Shown piece after piece: positions 20,780 through 31,180 of a stretch of 64,000 bases of DNA. Source of the DNA: Bactericera cockerelli (Eukaryota; Arthropoda; Insecta; Hemiptera; Triozidae); assembly GCA_024516035.1 (NCBI GenBank), contig CM044956.1, positions 23,932,883 through 23,996,882 of the forward strand, given 5' to 3'. The translations under genes were made by a program, and so were the position numbers. The notes under the pieces are model-generated. The model did no database searches, was not told the DNA's origin, and saw only the letters and a list, made by a program, of their open reading frames with translations. The stretch's first letter is position 1. Every line of letters begins with the position of its first letter.

Positions 20780-21950
20780 CGATGTGACAGATCCTCCGAA
20801 ACTGCTGACAATTTAAGGTATACAAAATAAAACTTATCCTCAATTTTCACCGAACCTGCCCCTGGGGCAACTATACTTCTTGGAGGACTAAAAAAAGGAA
20901 ACAAAGTTTATCCTTGTTTTTTCTTCATTTTCTTGACGGCACAATATCTGTCTGGGGGGATCCAGGATACTTTGTCATTAAGTTTTTCAACACGGGAAAT
21001 ATAAAGATCTTTCTCGTGTTCCTCCTTCTCCTTCTTGTCCACATTCTTATTTATTTAATCATTTTCCGACTGGGAAATGCAGGGTGGCTCAGCAGTGCCT
21101 CGGGGTATCAATACATTTCTCCGCTCCTTCATGCTTCGACCCTTTTCTTACCTTTACATACGGGGTTCTGTGTCCGAGTAAAAGAAGCTGCATTCACAGT
21201 CATTCGAATGAAATTTTCTAATGAACTAGAATGTCCACTGTCATTAACCAATAAATTTTATAGGTTTTTGATTTGTGTCGATAGTTAGTAAAATTCATCA
21301 CTGCTGACATTTTCATATGAAATTGAAAAGTCTCAGTGGGACGAGATTCCTCACCCACCCTGTAACTCCTCACATCTCTACACCGAGGTTTGACTACTGC
21401 TCGTGATCCATAACTCAAAACAAAATCAAGAAATATGGCAGAAGACATTGGATCTGGGCGTCCATATAACCACCGTGGCCTATCTCACGGACAAAGAATT
21501 ATTATTTTTACTGCTGTGTACAACAGGCAGGAGATGGGATAAGTACTTCATGGTGGAGGTTGCGTGGAAAGGGGCAGCTTATCCCAAGTTGAAGCCTCTA
21601 GCCACATAATCATCCATTTCGTAATAATCCACACCGGAAAATTCCTCCTGACCTCCTCAGTTTTAAAATATAATATATTATAGGTCTCAGCTTTAGCTTT
21701 ATATTATACTTATTTCCAGAAAGTAGGATTACTAGTTCTACTGAGAGCAATATTTCTGTCTTGCAACGTTACAGGTATACTGACATCCTAATAATGTTAA
21801 TTTAGACATTTAAAATGCACAGAATGCTTGAACAACTAAATTACTATTATTTCAGAAATTTTCATGAACTGAAAATCACAAAAATAAAATAATTTAATAA
21901 TCCCAACTCTTAAGACTTTGTTAACACTTTTCACCTCAACAAGCAGCAGA
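20780..21950. other. Intron sequence, nothing recognised
   Basis: Open frames at 20914-21288 and 21403-21609 lack homology signals, splice context and codon bias. No repeat termini were recognised. Confidence 0.45.
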
Positions 21951-21954
21951 ACTA

Positions 21955-22155
21955 TTGCCAGGTTCTCGACGCATGACGCGACGCTGCGCAGCGTTAGGCC
22001 GAGGCTACGATAGGAGCGTCAAGCGGCGAGCGGCAAAATGGTAATTTTATGTTTACATTTAAAACAATGGAAATGCTTAGTAGGTGTCTACGATAAAAAA
22101 AAATCGCTTGACGCTTGCCGCTTCTATCGTAGCTACAGCCTAACACTAGGAAATG
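21955..22155. mobile_element. Palindromic MITE of about 200 bp
   Basis: The left part GCGTTAGGCCGAGGCTACGA, then TAGGAGCGTCAAGCGGC, is roughly mirrored by CGCTTGACGCTTGCCGCTTC, then TATCGTAGCTACAGCCTAAC. The centre is AT-rich. No coding capacity. Confidence 0.55.
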
Positions 22156-22268
22156 TTGTTCTCAGTGGTATCTCATCAAAGAAGAGAGCTGATATTAACC
22201 AAGCAAAGAAAAGGAAATCAATTGAAATGGTGAAAAAAGGAAACATTGAAGCAAGGAATGAGACGCAC

Positions 22269-22449
22269 CTGACAGTTCCATGTACTTCTTGGCCCGACCC
22301 AGATTGTTGTCCGCCACACAGCTATAGTTGCCGAAGTCAGTGCTCTGGACATTCTTGATGGTGAGGGTGTGCTTGTTGCCTCGGGTCTCCATGAGCCGGC
22401 GGTCCGACACTGAAGGCTCAATGAGGAACGTGTCTTGATACCAGCTCAT
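22269..22449 (-). CDS. Klingon-like Ig/Fn3 protein: C-terminal part of Ig domain 3
   Basis: The acceptor is TCTGTTCACAG and the donor TCAG|GTGCGT. It encodes 60 residues plus one base: MSWYQDTFLIEPSVSDRRLM, ETRGNKHTLTIKNVQSTDFG, NYSCVADNNLGRAKKYMELS. The Trp of strand C (SWYQD), the D-x-G-x-Y-x-C motif of strand F (DFGNYSC) and the closing NLG..KKYMELSG are the hallmarks of an I-set/C2 Ig domain. The partner cysteine is in exon 29203-29300. The initial Met is internal, not a start. The donor is GTGCGT and is not amplified. Confidence 0.92.
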
Positions 22450-22511
22450 CTGTGAACAGAGGGAGTGAATTTTAAAAAAATCATCATAATTGTGTTAATC
22501 ACGATGTTTAT

Positions 22512-22625
22512 TCGGAAGAGAATGCCGTTGGCATTAGCACCGCCCTTGATCAAGTTTTGTTTTGTTAATTTTAATTTCTATGTTTGTATATATTCTATGT
22601 TATTTGTAAATAAAACTTGATCAAA
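22512..22625 (+). mobile_element. LINE 3' fragment (same family as 19048-19235)
   Basis: GAAGAGAATGCCGTTGGCAT, then TAGCACCGCCCTTGATCAAG, AT-rich sequence and AAATAAAACTTGATCAAA. It shares the hairpin block and CCGCCCTT with 19048 and 50128. Confidence 0.6.
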
Positions 22626-22792
22626 TATGTTTAATAATGTTTAACACTTATTACTGAAACTCGCTTTACTGAATCTTTGCTGAATGACGGACTCGTGGCA
22701 CCGACCTCCGGTTACGAGTAGGCCACCTTATCCATCGAGCTACAAAGGACGATAGGGGCGTGAATCGTACCTCCATGTACATTGTACAACTA

Positions 22793-22945
22793 CATCATCA
22801 TATCATCATAGGGTGGCGTCATCGTGAGCGATGGTAGCCAGACAGTGGAGGAATAACTCAGCACTTCTACCACTGTCTTTACAAGGAGGCTAATAATTCA
22901 CAAGGGCCCCCAGAACCAAGCCGATGCTGGTCTACTCCCTGTTTA
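22793..22945 (+). repeat. Dispersed repeat, second copy of the 2840-2975 family
   Basis: CATCATAGGGTGGCGTCATC, then AGCCAGACAGTGGAGGAATA, CTCAGCACTTCTACCACTGT and CAAGGGCCCCCAGAACCAAG. Nearly identical to 2840-2975. Confidence 0.62.
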
Positions 22946-22984
22946 TAGTCCCCCAGCCAGCATACTACAAATAAATCATTGGAA

Positions 22985-24230
22985 AATAAAACTTGAGTGG
23001 GTTGCTCTCTAGTCATGGGAAGTTTTGAAATTAAAGGAACACAATCCATCTATTTTGGTCTTCAAAGAAGGGAAATGGAGATGGCTCCAAAGAAAGCTTT
23101 AAAAAGGAAAGAAGATTGCTTTGAGAAATTCAAACAAGACACGATCATTGTGTTCCCACACTCACATACACTTAAAAAATAATCTTCAAAAGAGGAAACT
23201 TTTGACAAACCAAGAATTACTGTAAGTATGAAGGATCATGAATGCAGGTAGATATTTTCTTTTTCTTGAATGATACTTTTGAGGTTCTAGCGCAAGGAAT
23301 GTTTTTTGGTGCTCAGTCGAAACGATGCTACATCACCCATCCACAATAAATTGTGGGGACAATGTTCATCCTATCTGACGTATCTCTCTCACCGAAGTCC
23401 TCACCCCAACACACTTTAGGGCCCTTTAATCACTCAACTGTACAGCCTGGCACCTCTAGTCCCGAAATTTACATAAATAATTTCTAAAGAGAAGAGCTTT
23501 TAGTGTAGAGTAGACAACCTGTGCAAATATTTGGCTTTGATTTTTTATATCTCTCTCTGAACCTTTGATGCCGTCGTGTTTAGAGACAGGGAGGGATAAA
23601 TCATTCTTTCTTCTTCCCTCGTGCGTCCCTGAACGTTCCACCTGTTATAATTCTTGTGGTGAGGAGGGACAGTATTATCTAGTTGAGAATCTCATGTGTA
23701 CCAGGGAAAAAGGTAAATATTCTCCTTTTCTCGTGTTTGTGCATCATGTGGCTAGCTTCTCATTTTATTTTCTGTCCTCCGGGCGTATGAGACCCCCTTT
23801 GTACCTTTATTTATATCTCTGGCCGTAATTCCAGCTGTCTCTACACTCGACACGGTAATAACACGAACGAACCCTTGGAAACTGTTGCTACCTCGTACCA
23901 ATCTATCTCAAATCTTTTTGGTTCCTCGTTTTTCATCAATTGTGTGCAGATTTTTTTGTCGCTATTAAAGCTCCTCCAACTTTCCAAACCCATAAAATTG
24001 AACTATCAGGTTCGAACACTGTAAACCCAATCAAAATCAAATCTCACCCAGCGTGATAAAAAAAAAAAATCAAATCTTTTCGTTCCAAATAGAGAAGAAA
24101 ATGATCTAACATCAAACAGTAGAGTCGGAAGTCAATATCTAACTGCTAAAATATTACAATTCACTTTATCATCAAAGCGGCATCACCTACTCTTTAAAAT
24201 CACCACCTACTTTTTGCTCTAGTTTTAAAT
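22985..24230. other. Intron sequence, nothing recognised
   Basis: Contains short open frames (22997-23182, 23565-23828) without family signatures. No splice-bounded coding exon or element ends seen. Confidence 0.45.
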
Positions 24231-24231
24231 A

Positions 24232-25022
24232 CAGGGTGGGGCGCGGCGATTTCCTTTTTTCAAACGCCCATTAAAAATAAGCTTTGATCCCTACTTGACT
24301 TCTGTTGATGGATTAGCATCAAGAAATTGGATTTTATGTCGTTTTGAACAATACAGTCAAGTAAATATTAAATGACTACCGCCATTCTCGATACACTGAT
24401 GGAGGGGATTTGTGAAGTTTCTCTCTTCTTTACTCCAACATTGCTACTGGTATACGGCCTATTTTTTGTCGGATGTTGTGCTTCAATTCATCAAGGGTCC
24501 TCGGACGATCTTTGTAAACTTCAGCCTTGAGGAAACCCCATATAAAATAGTCACAGGGGGCTAAATCTGGGAATCGCGCTGCCCGAGGACAATCACCTCC
24601 TAAGCAAATAAAATGGCCGGGAAAATTTTCACGTAATAAACCCATAGAGATTCGCGCTGTGTGAAAAGTTGCTCCATCGTGTTGAAAAGAAACGTCATGA
24701 AGACCCATTTTTCAAGATGCTTGCGAGCAGAGCGCTTAGGAGATCACGAACCCTCTCAATGTTATCAATGTCCGCTGTGGTCCTTTCCTTTTCTGAATAC
24801 AACTAGCAGTTGTACGAAAGTTTTCTACCCGTAAGAATATTGACTTGCAATCAGGAAAAATGCTTTCTGCTGCTTTCATAAAATAATTTTGACAGCTGAA
24901 CTAAATTGAAACATATATTTCCACATGCTTTGAATCTGCTGAACTTGTCAGAACTTGTGTAACTACAAGTGCCTCAGCACACTGGACGTTTCAAAAAAGG
25001 AAATTTCCGCGCCCCACCCTGT
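24232..25022. mobile_element. Mariner-like element, 0.8 kb, internally deleted
   Basis: TIRs of about 33 bp, CAGGGTGGGGCGCGG then ATTTCCTTTTTTCAAACG with a few mismatches, flanked on both sides by TA. The minus strand carries the C-terminal third of a transposase (24430-24708); the N-terminal domain and most of the catalytic core are missing or scrambled. Confidence 0.85.
24430..24708 (-). pseudogene. Mariner-like transposase, C-terminal part
   Basis: Reads GLHDVSFQHDGATFHTARIS, then a segment with RAARFPDLAPCDYFIWGFLK and AEVYKDRPRTLDELKHNIRQ. FQHDGA..H contains the second catalytic Asp. 'R.PDLAPCDYF.WG.LK..VY..RP.TL.ELK..I' is the conserved block after it in insect mariner-like transposases. 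The third acidic position is inside PDLAPCDYF. About 92 residues survive of a usual 340 or so. Confidence 0.82.
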
Positions 25023-25024
25023 AC

Positions 25025-26900
25025 AAACAAAATTAGGCTCAACATCGCTAATCCTGCCGGACCATGTCCAAGAATTTACCAACGATGTCACAGGGAACAA
25101 TGTGCAGTTCTGACTCCCGACCAGTAATAGCAAAACCTGACGCATTCTCAGTTAGCCCGAAGATAATACACTTGAAGTACTGTCATGTGCCCCACCCTCA
25201 CGTCCCGCGACGTGATGTTTTCTTTTTGACTAACGAAAACAGTAATTATTTCTGACTGTCCCTTCCCTGTCCCTTCGCCAATCAGAAAAGGATTCACACA
25301 CAGTTGATGAGATTTGTACGTCATCTACACTAGAGCAAAGTATGCTATACCTACGCGTATAAAAATGTCGTACTTTTCAACAGGGTGGCCCTGACTACAA
25401 TGTTGAGTGGTGTGTGCGACTTCCCTTCTTAATTAGCTATTTTATTCTTTGTTCGTTCTGGAAATGCTTGTATTCTACTGATTGTGTACAACGGCAATGG
25501 CATACCAGATCTTGCATCTAATTTCGCTGAAGTGCAGTTAGGATTAAATCTTTTGATATTAAAAATGATTAGGATTTTGATCTCATTTGATTCTAAAGGA
25601 AGAACGAAGCATGAAACGTTGTACAAAGCTTCGCAAGGTTGCGACACGAAATATTGCACTCAGTGAGATCCACGGCCTAATATTTATCTCAAGAGCTGTC
25701 ACAGCCGTAACTCATCATCATACTAAAGGCAAAGCCTTGTCGTATTTACTAGGGTGGCCGCTAAAAGTCGACGCCAGAATTTGTCAACCCGAACCCCATA
25801 AATGATTTACCTTTCCAGATATTGAGATAGCCAAACTTTCAGCACGATTATTGCATGTCAACCTCTGCCGCAAACATTGTTCACTAACACACAAATAATT
25901 CACCCAGTATAAAGTGTAACTTCCAAACATACATCCCTCAGTGCTAGATATAGGGGATTCCTGTTATTTACTTCTCTCTAGTTCCTTATCCTGCGGGCGA
26001 TGAGCATGAGGGTGTCTCCTGTCAATGTTTACTAATGAGAGAGGATTCGAAATGGAAAAGAAAATTGGAGACAGATGTCACTCCAGCAAGCGAAAGCAAA
26101 GGAAAATCAGTTCCTCTATTTCAACAAATACAAAAAAAAATTAATGTTTCTGTTCCTTTCTACTGAATTTTTTGAGTAATTTTCCTGTGAAATTATTCAT
26201 CTAAAACGTGAAACTATTCCAATCCTGAGGCATGAACACATAGATATCACATGTTCTGAGACTCTCGAGTACGATACCTACGACAGCAATACACGAACGT
26301 GTCGAGGATATATATATGTACATTCCCACCGACAAGGCATCCGATTTTCAAGGGCAGGGTTACATTTCAAGACCCGAAGTACATAAAATGTAACACTTCC
26401 AAAGGTATCTGTACTTTGGGCTTCAATAAAATGTCATGAAAATAAAAAGAGATGGAGAGGAAAAATTAGAAGGCTTAGAGCTGCAAATGCAAGCACTTTG
26501 GGGTTCTCAGAAATATAATACGATTTCCCTAAGAGGGTCAGAAAATGGGATAAGAAAGTACAAATGTTCCTCCTGTCCTTTCACACAAGAAGACTTAATC
26601 CTCCCCTGACATGTGTAAGTATCTCTCTCACTCCTAGCCCTGACATGTGTGACCTGATTGATTTCAACCAGGACCGGAGTATAAGAAGTAGGGCTCATTT
26701 CCCTTTGAGTACATTGTGAGTGGAATCTAATATTTTTTTAGGGTAAAACGAGACTCCCTTAAGTGAGAACATATAGTGAATAGATTACTTGCTTAATAAA
26801 TCCTCGCCCGTGACTGCTATCCGATATGTAGAAAATCTTTACATTTAGGATAACTTTTTAGGTAAACAGAAGCATTCAGGTATTATAATTACAGAGATTC
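25025..26900. other. Intron sequence with one MITE-like fragment
   Basis: Positions 25550-25680 match 20401-20600 in inverted orientation. The rest shows no recognised gene or element. Confidence 0.45.
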
Positions 26901-27027
26901 AATGATAAATCAGTGAGTGAATGAATCAATCAGTAGAGTCTACTCTAGGTTCCAGGGAAACTGTAATGTCCAGGAAACAAGGCCTGGGAAATTCAAAGAT
27001 AATATGGCATATAAACAATTCATTTAC

Positions 27028-27083
27028 CTCTCTCTTTCTCTCTCTCTCTCTCTTCTCTCTTCTCTCTCTCTTTCTCTTCTCTT

Positions 27084-27126
<43 letters not shown>

Positions 27127-27127
27127 T
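27028..27127 (+). repeat. (CT)n-rich microsatellite
   Basis: About 100 bp of CTCTCTTTCTCT-type sequence. The serine/leucine-rich open frames across it are artefacts of the repeat. Confidence 0.9.
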
Positions 27128-27479
27128 GTAACAAATTCCTTTATCTGTCTCTCCCCCTCACCACATGTGTAATATTAGAACACACAATACATATCCATAA
27201 TCCGGCAGGATTACGTGTGTTGTCCCCCTAGCCTCCTCCTCTGTTAAAATAATTGAAAACGGTTCGGACGTAGAATTTTTCTATCCTGCCATCTCAATCT
27301 TCCATTATCCTGTGTGTATCTTCATCCTTTCTTTCTTCTCCTGTGGTCCGTGAAAACAATTTTTCTTTTCGTCTTTCATTGTTTTAGAAGCCTATTCCCG
27401 AGAAATGGCTAATTCTTATAAGAAGAGGTCATCAAATAATCGTGTAGGAAGCTAATTGCAATACTCCTGTGAGGTTTAA

Positions 27480-27900
27480 AGATTGTGACTACTGCTCGTC
27501 ACCAAGAGGTCGTCAATTCGAACCCGCGCCGCGGTTTTTTTTTTTTTTTTTTTTTTTTGTGATAAGGACAGACGTCGGGAGAAAACGGAGGAAAATCAGC
27601 TGAGCTGAGAAGGGAGGACTGATATGCTGCCTCCAGAGTTTGAAGACAACAGCTCAGACCTCCGATACTGAGAACGCCGCAGGCATTCCTCTTGTCATGG
27701 ACTCGAGGTTCCCTCACCTATCCTACGCCGTACGGCCAAACTCTAAAAACCCCCTTTTCCTCACGACGTCCGCGCTCTGACTCAAAGCGTCTGGGCACCA
27801 GATATAATACTTCCAGACCCGCGCCGCGGTTGGACAGAATTTACTCACAAGTTGTTGTTGTCAATTCCGGCTAACTCAGCTGGTTGAGATTACTGTGGTT
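27480..27900. repeat. GC-richer unclassified insertion with poly(T) tract
   Basis: AACCCGCGCCGCGGTTTTTT (about 27520) and AGACCCGCGCCGCGGTTGGA (about 27816) are two copies of a GC-rich motif, with 24 T's after the first. GTCAATTCGAACCC resembles a pol III B box, but no matching A box was found. Class unknown. Confidence 0.35.
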
Positions 27901-28082
27901 AGCTGGTACAGTGGTACATTCTCTGTGAGTGAATAATTCAGGATGTAAAAAACCTAACCTCATTGACTCTGACTTCTCTAATGTTAAATTCACACAACTG
28001 TGTACAATACTGTCACAGTTCTAGATAAATTAGAATCTAAAATGGTGAGGTCGAACATGTGCATAAATAAACTGGTAAAACG

Positions 28083-28660
28083 CCACACGAATTTACTTAT
28101 CGCCGCCACAGGTGACTCAACGGTAACAGTTAGCTAAAAATCAATACGTAATGAGCGCCTCGAAATCATTGGATTTGATATGTCACAACTCCCATCTAAG
28201 ATAAATAATAAAAAAAGTTAGTCTACGCGGGACCCTCGAAAATACCCGTAAATTGGGGCCGGGTTCCAAAAAGTTCAAGATATTAACAACAACAAAAAGT
28301 AAACCCCTGTTATTTTTATATTCTAAGAAAATGTTGTTTTTTTTTTTTTAACTTTTTTGTATCCTTAACCAATCCAAAGGATCGGCCCCTGCGGCCATTT
28401 TCAACCAAAGTTTCCTGGTTCCTGTGGTTTATAAAATTAACTTACATAGCAAATTTCAAGTTTCTAGCTCTTACCGTTATCAACACTATCGTGTTCACAC
28501 AATGACACACAGACAGACACACAGACCAATGACAGAAAACAACTTTTTTGGTATCCTGAGGCTATGATTAGTCCAGAAATGTAAAAAAACTGGTTAGCTC
28601 AAATTTTCGACGAATACAATTTTTAAGAATACTTGCCTTATTATAGGATAAGGAAAGTAA
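28083..28660 (+). mobile_element. Family B hairpin-ended element, uninterrupted copy
   Basis: Begins CACACGAATTTACTTATC, then GTGACTCAACGGTAACAGTT. The middle has GTTAGTCTACGCGGGACCCT and (ACAGACAC)-type repeats. It ends TTATTATAGGATAAGGAAAG then TAAAAA, a terminal stem-loop. The same order occurs, interrupted, at 34027-36147 and inverted at 46803-47495. Non-coding; possibly a non-autonomous Helitron-like or TIR-type element. Confidence 0.7.
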
Positions 28661-28830
28661 AAATTCATGTGGTGCTATTCAGACAAGCGGACGGATCCCT
28701 GCAACAACAAGTGCCAGTCAGCAGTGGTACAAATACCTAACTGGTGAACAAATTACAGGGTAAAGAATATAGATTATTTTTGTTTGATCTACATAATTAT
28801 ATCAAATGCGGAAGTTTATACATTTCATTA

Positions 28831-29256
28831 TCCTTCATCAATAGGTACTTACATCAGGATTGGGCTCCCCATGAACAATACACACCAGTTGCGCCTCGTA
28901 TCCTTCATCAATAGGTACTTACATCAGGATTGGGCTCCCCATGAACAATACACACCAGTTGCGCCTCGTATCCTTCATCAATAGGTACTTACATCAGGAT
29001 TGGGCTCCCCATGAACAATACACACCAGTTGCGCCTCGTATCCTTCATCAATAGGTACTTACATCAGGATTGGGCTCCCCATGAACAATACACACCAGTT
29101 GCGCCTCGTATCCTTCATCAATAGGTACTTACATCAGGATTGGGCTCCCCATGAACAATACACACCAGTTGCGCCTCGTATCCTTCATCAATAGGTACTT
29201 ACATCAGGATTGGGCTCCCCATGAACAATACACACCAGTTGCGCCTCGTATCCTTC
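28831..29256 (-). repeat. Six tandem 70 bp units each holding an exon end and a 5' splice site
   Basis: On the gene strand each unit is 54 bases of the Ig3 exon (GAAGGATACGAGGCGCAACT to AGCCCAATCCTGAT) followed by GTAAGTACCTATTGAT. The authentic exon end is the first; five further copies follow without visible mismatch. Donor GTAAGT sites lie at 29197-29202, 29127-29132, 29057-29062, 28987-28992, 28917-28922 and 28847-28852. Seventy is not a multiple of three, and GTA AGT ACC TAT TGA puts a stop right after the first donor, so only the exon-proximal donor keeps the frame. Confidence 0.95.
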
Positions 29257-29300
29257 GCCAGAATGAACCCAGCTTCGTTCCACCTCAATCTCTGGAGGAT
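29203..29300 (-). CDS. Klingon-like Ig/Fn3 protein: start of Ig domain 3
   Basis: The acceptor is TTTGCTTTCAG; two bases complete the Tyr codon of the preceding exon. Then come 32 residues, PPEIEVERSWVHSGEGYEAQ LVCIVHGEPNPD, ending exactly at GAT|GTAAGT. PPEI at the Ig2-Ig3 boundary, a B-strand cysteine (LVCIVHGEP) and the W-x-H-x-G-E-G-Y context are typical of the Klingon/lachesin group. The last 54 bases and the donor are tandemly amplified (28831-29256). The donor nearest the acceptor was chosen because it gives phase 0, matching the next exon at 22449. Confidence 0.93.
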
Positions 29301-29304
29301 CTGA

Positions 29305-31180
29305 AAGCAAAAATCATGAAAGGGTTAATTCAAAAGATTTACATACATACAAAGTTGATCTCTCTAAATTTTTCTTTTATTTTTATTCTTATATATCTAA
29401 TCTTGATGTTGTATTTATACATTTATGTATTTCATCTACAATAAAAAATATACTGCCAACCACCTTTGGGTGTTTCTAACTATAGTTAACCTATACTTAT
29501 TTGACTTGGGAAATCTATGGTATCAATATTTGCAACACCATGTATATCTAAGCTACCTTGTCATACCCTAATCAATAATGTAGAATGTTAATTGGCATAT
29601 TTTTTTTTAAGAGTCCATTTTTCACAAGGGTAAAGTGTCAATGAATCAGGGTTTGTTTCGTGTGTCGAAAACAGGGGGGAGGTTTCTTGTCACCTGTGCC
29701 CCCATGCTGCATAATTTATCGGAAATTCAGTTCCTGATGGATGTTCAGGAGGAATGGAGTTCAAGAGTCGGGTCAGTAATACGGTGAAGAGAAAGCCATG
29801 GGTATCTCCTGCACTTCAAGTCTCGATAGACAGGTTTCAATTAGTTCGTAGCAGTAGTGCATTATCTGCTCTCCTTTCTTTCTAGTCCCATTCCCGTGTC
29901 TCTCAAGTACCCGAGGGTGGTGTCGAAAGCAATATACAGGTATGTACCTACATACCTATCTAGAATAGGTATACATAAATAGATTTTACATAACATCAGG
30001 AATAACCCCAACCGCGTCAGATTTAGTTATCTAACTCGAACGACTGTTTATGCTCAAATTTAGCTCTAGGTAATTTCGATGAAAGGTGCCTAAAGCTACA
30101 AAAGGGAAAATGAAATGAATAATGCATGAACAAAGTCATACATAGAAGATACATAGAAGAAAGCTACAAAATAATAGACCAAAGAGATGTTAGTTGGAAC
30201 TTTATTCTGAAAGGGTTTGGAAAAGTGTATGGCAGCTTATAGTTTTGCTTTTATTTTACTTGGTTTTATGTTATTTTGCCTTTTCCTAATTAATACAGGT
30301 GCACGCTATTGTTTGAATCACGCACTTCTAAATTCCTTGTATTATTATTTAAATGAATTTAATTTATAACAGAAATATGTTACCGGTGACATATTTCTAA
30401 AGTATTTCCTACGTTAACCCACTTGGGAATATTCGGAATTTGAAATGTATGTGCTTCAAGTTACTTAATGAAATTTATTATTCTCTGTCTGTTTGTTTTG
30501 AATAGTGTTAATATTTTGCAATCCCTGCAGTAATTTCCCTATTCTGATAATCTCATACAGTGAAATTTATTGCCAACCGATTCAAGAACTATTTAAGAAG
30601 AAGAAAAAATAAAAATAAAAATTTGATGACATGACAAATCACGAATATATTATGGGGAAAACATAGGTCAGTGATAGGTAAAATACAAATACACGTTTCT
30701 TTAAAAGAAACATCCATACTTATATCAAAAGGGTTAAAGAATTATTCCTTTCTGTTTTTACTTTTTTCTCATATAGCACAATCTTAATTAAATTGTTCCT
30801 AACATAACTTATTCACGGACCCTTTTTTATTTTATTTTTTACCAAATGTCGGCAAACATGAAAGTATTTTGTTAAGGATTTTTATGAATCACAAGAAACA
30901 TACGAGGCCGCGTTTACACTATCAGCTGATTATACACACTTAAGTCAGTGCAGTTTTCACAAAAAATAAATTGTTTTGCTCTTGTTTTCTGAAGCTAATA
31001 TTTATCTTATATTTTAAAATGATTCGTTTATGTGTGTGCAATTGTGCATGTTAAGTCGCGTAAAACTCGAGAACCACAAGTCGGATTGAGCTGAAAAACG
31101 TCAATTTTCCAAAAGTTGAGCTTTTTCAGTCTCCAATCTGGCCGTCCCAATAGATTTCTGGAATGAGTATTCTTGCTATA
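29305..31180. other. Intron sequence, nothing recognised
   Basis: AT-rich, with TACATAGAAGATACATAGAAG-type short repeats near 30145. No gene or element termini seen. Confidence 0.45.

Noticed and set aside
26917..27231. Open frames rich in Ser/Leu/Phe
   Set aside because: Both frames come from the (CT)n microsatellite; low complexity, no splice context.
28784..29444. Repeat-containing protein on the + strand (NNTHQLRLVSFINRYLHQDW repeats)
   Set aside because: It is the antisense of the tandemly copied Ig3 exon; the minus strand frame matches a known domain and has splice sites.
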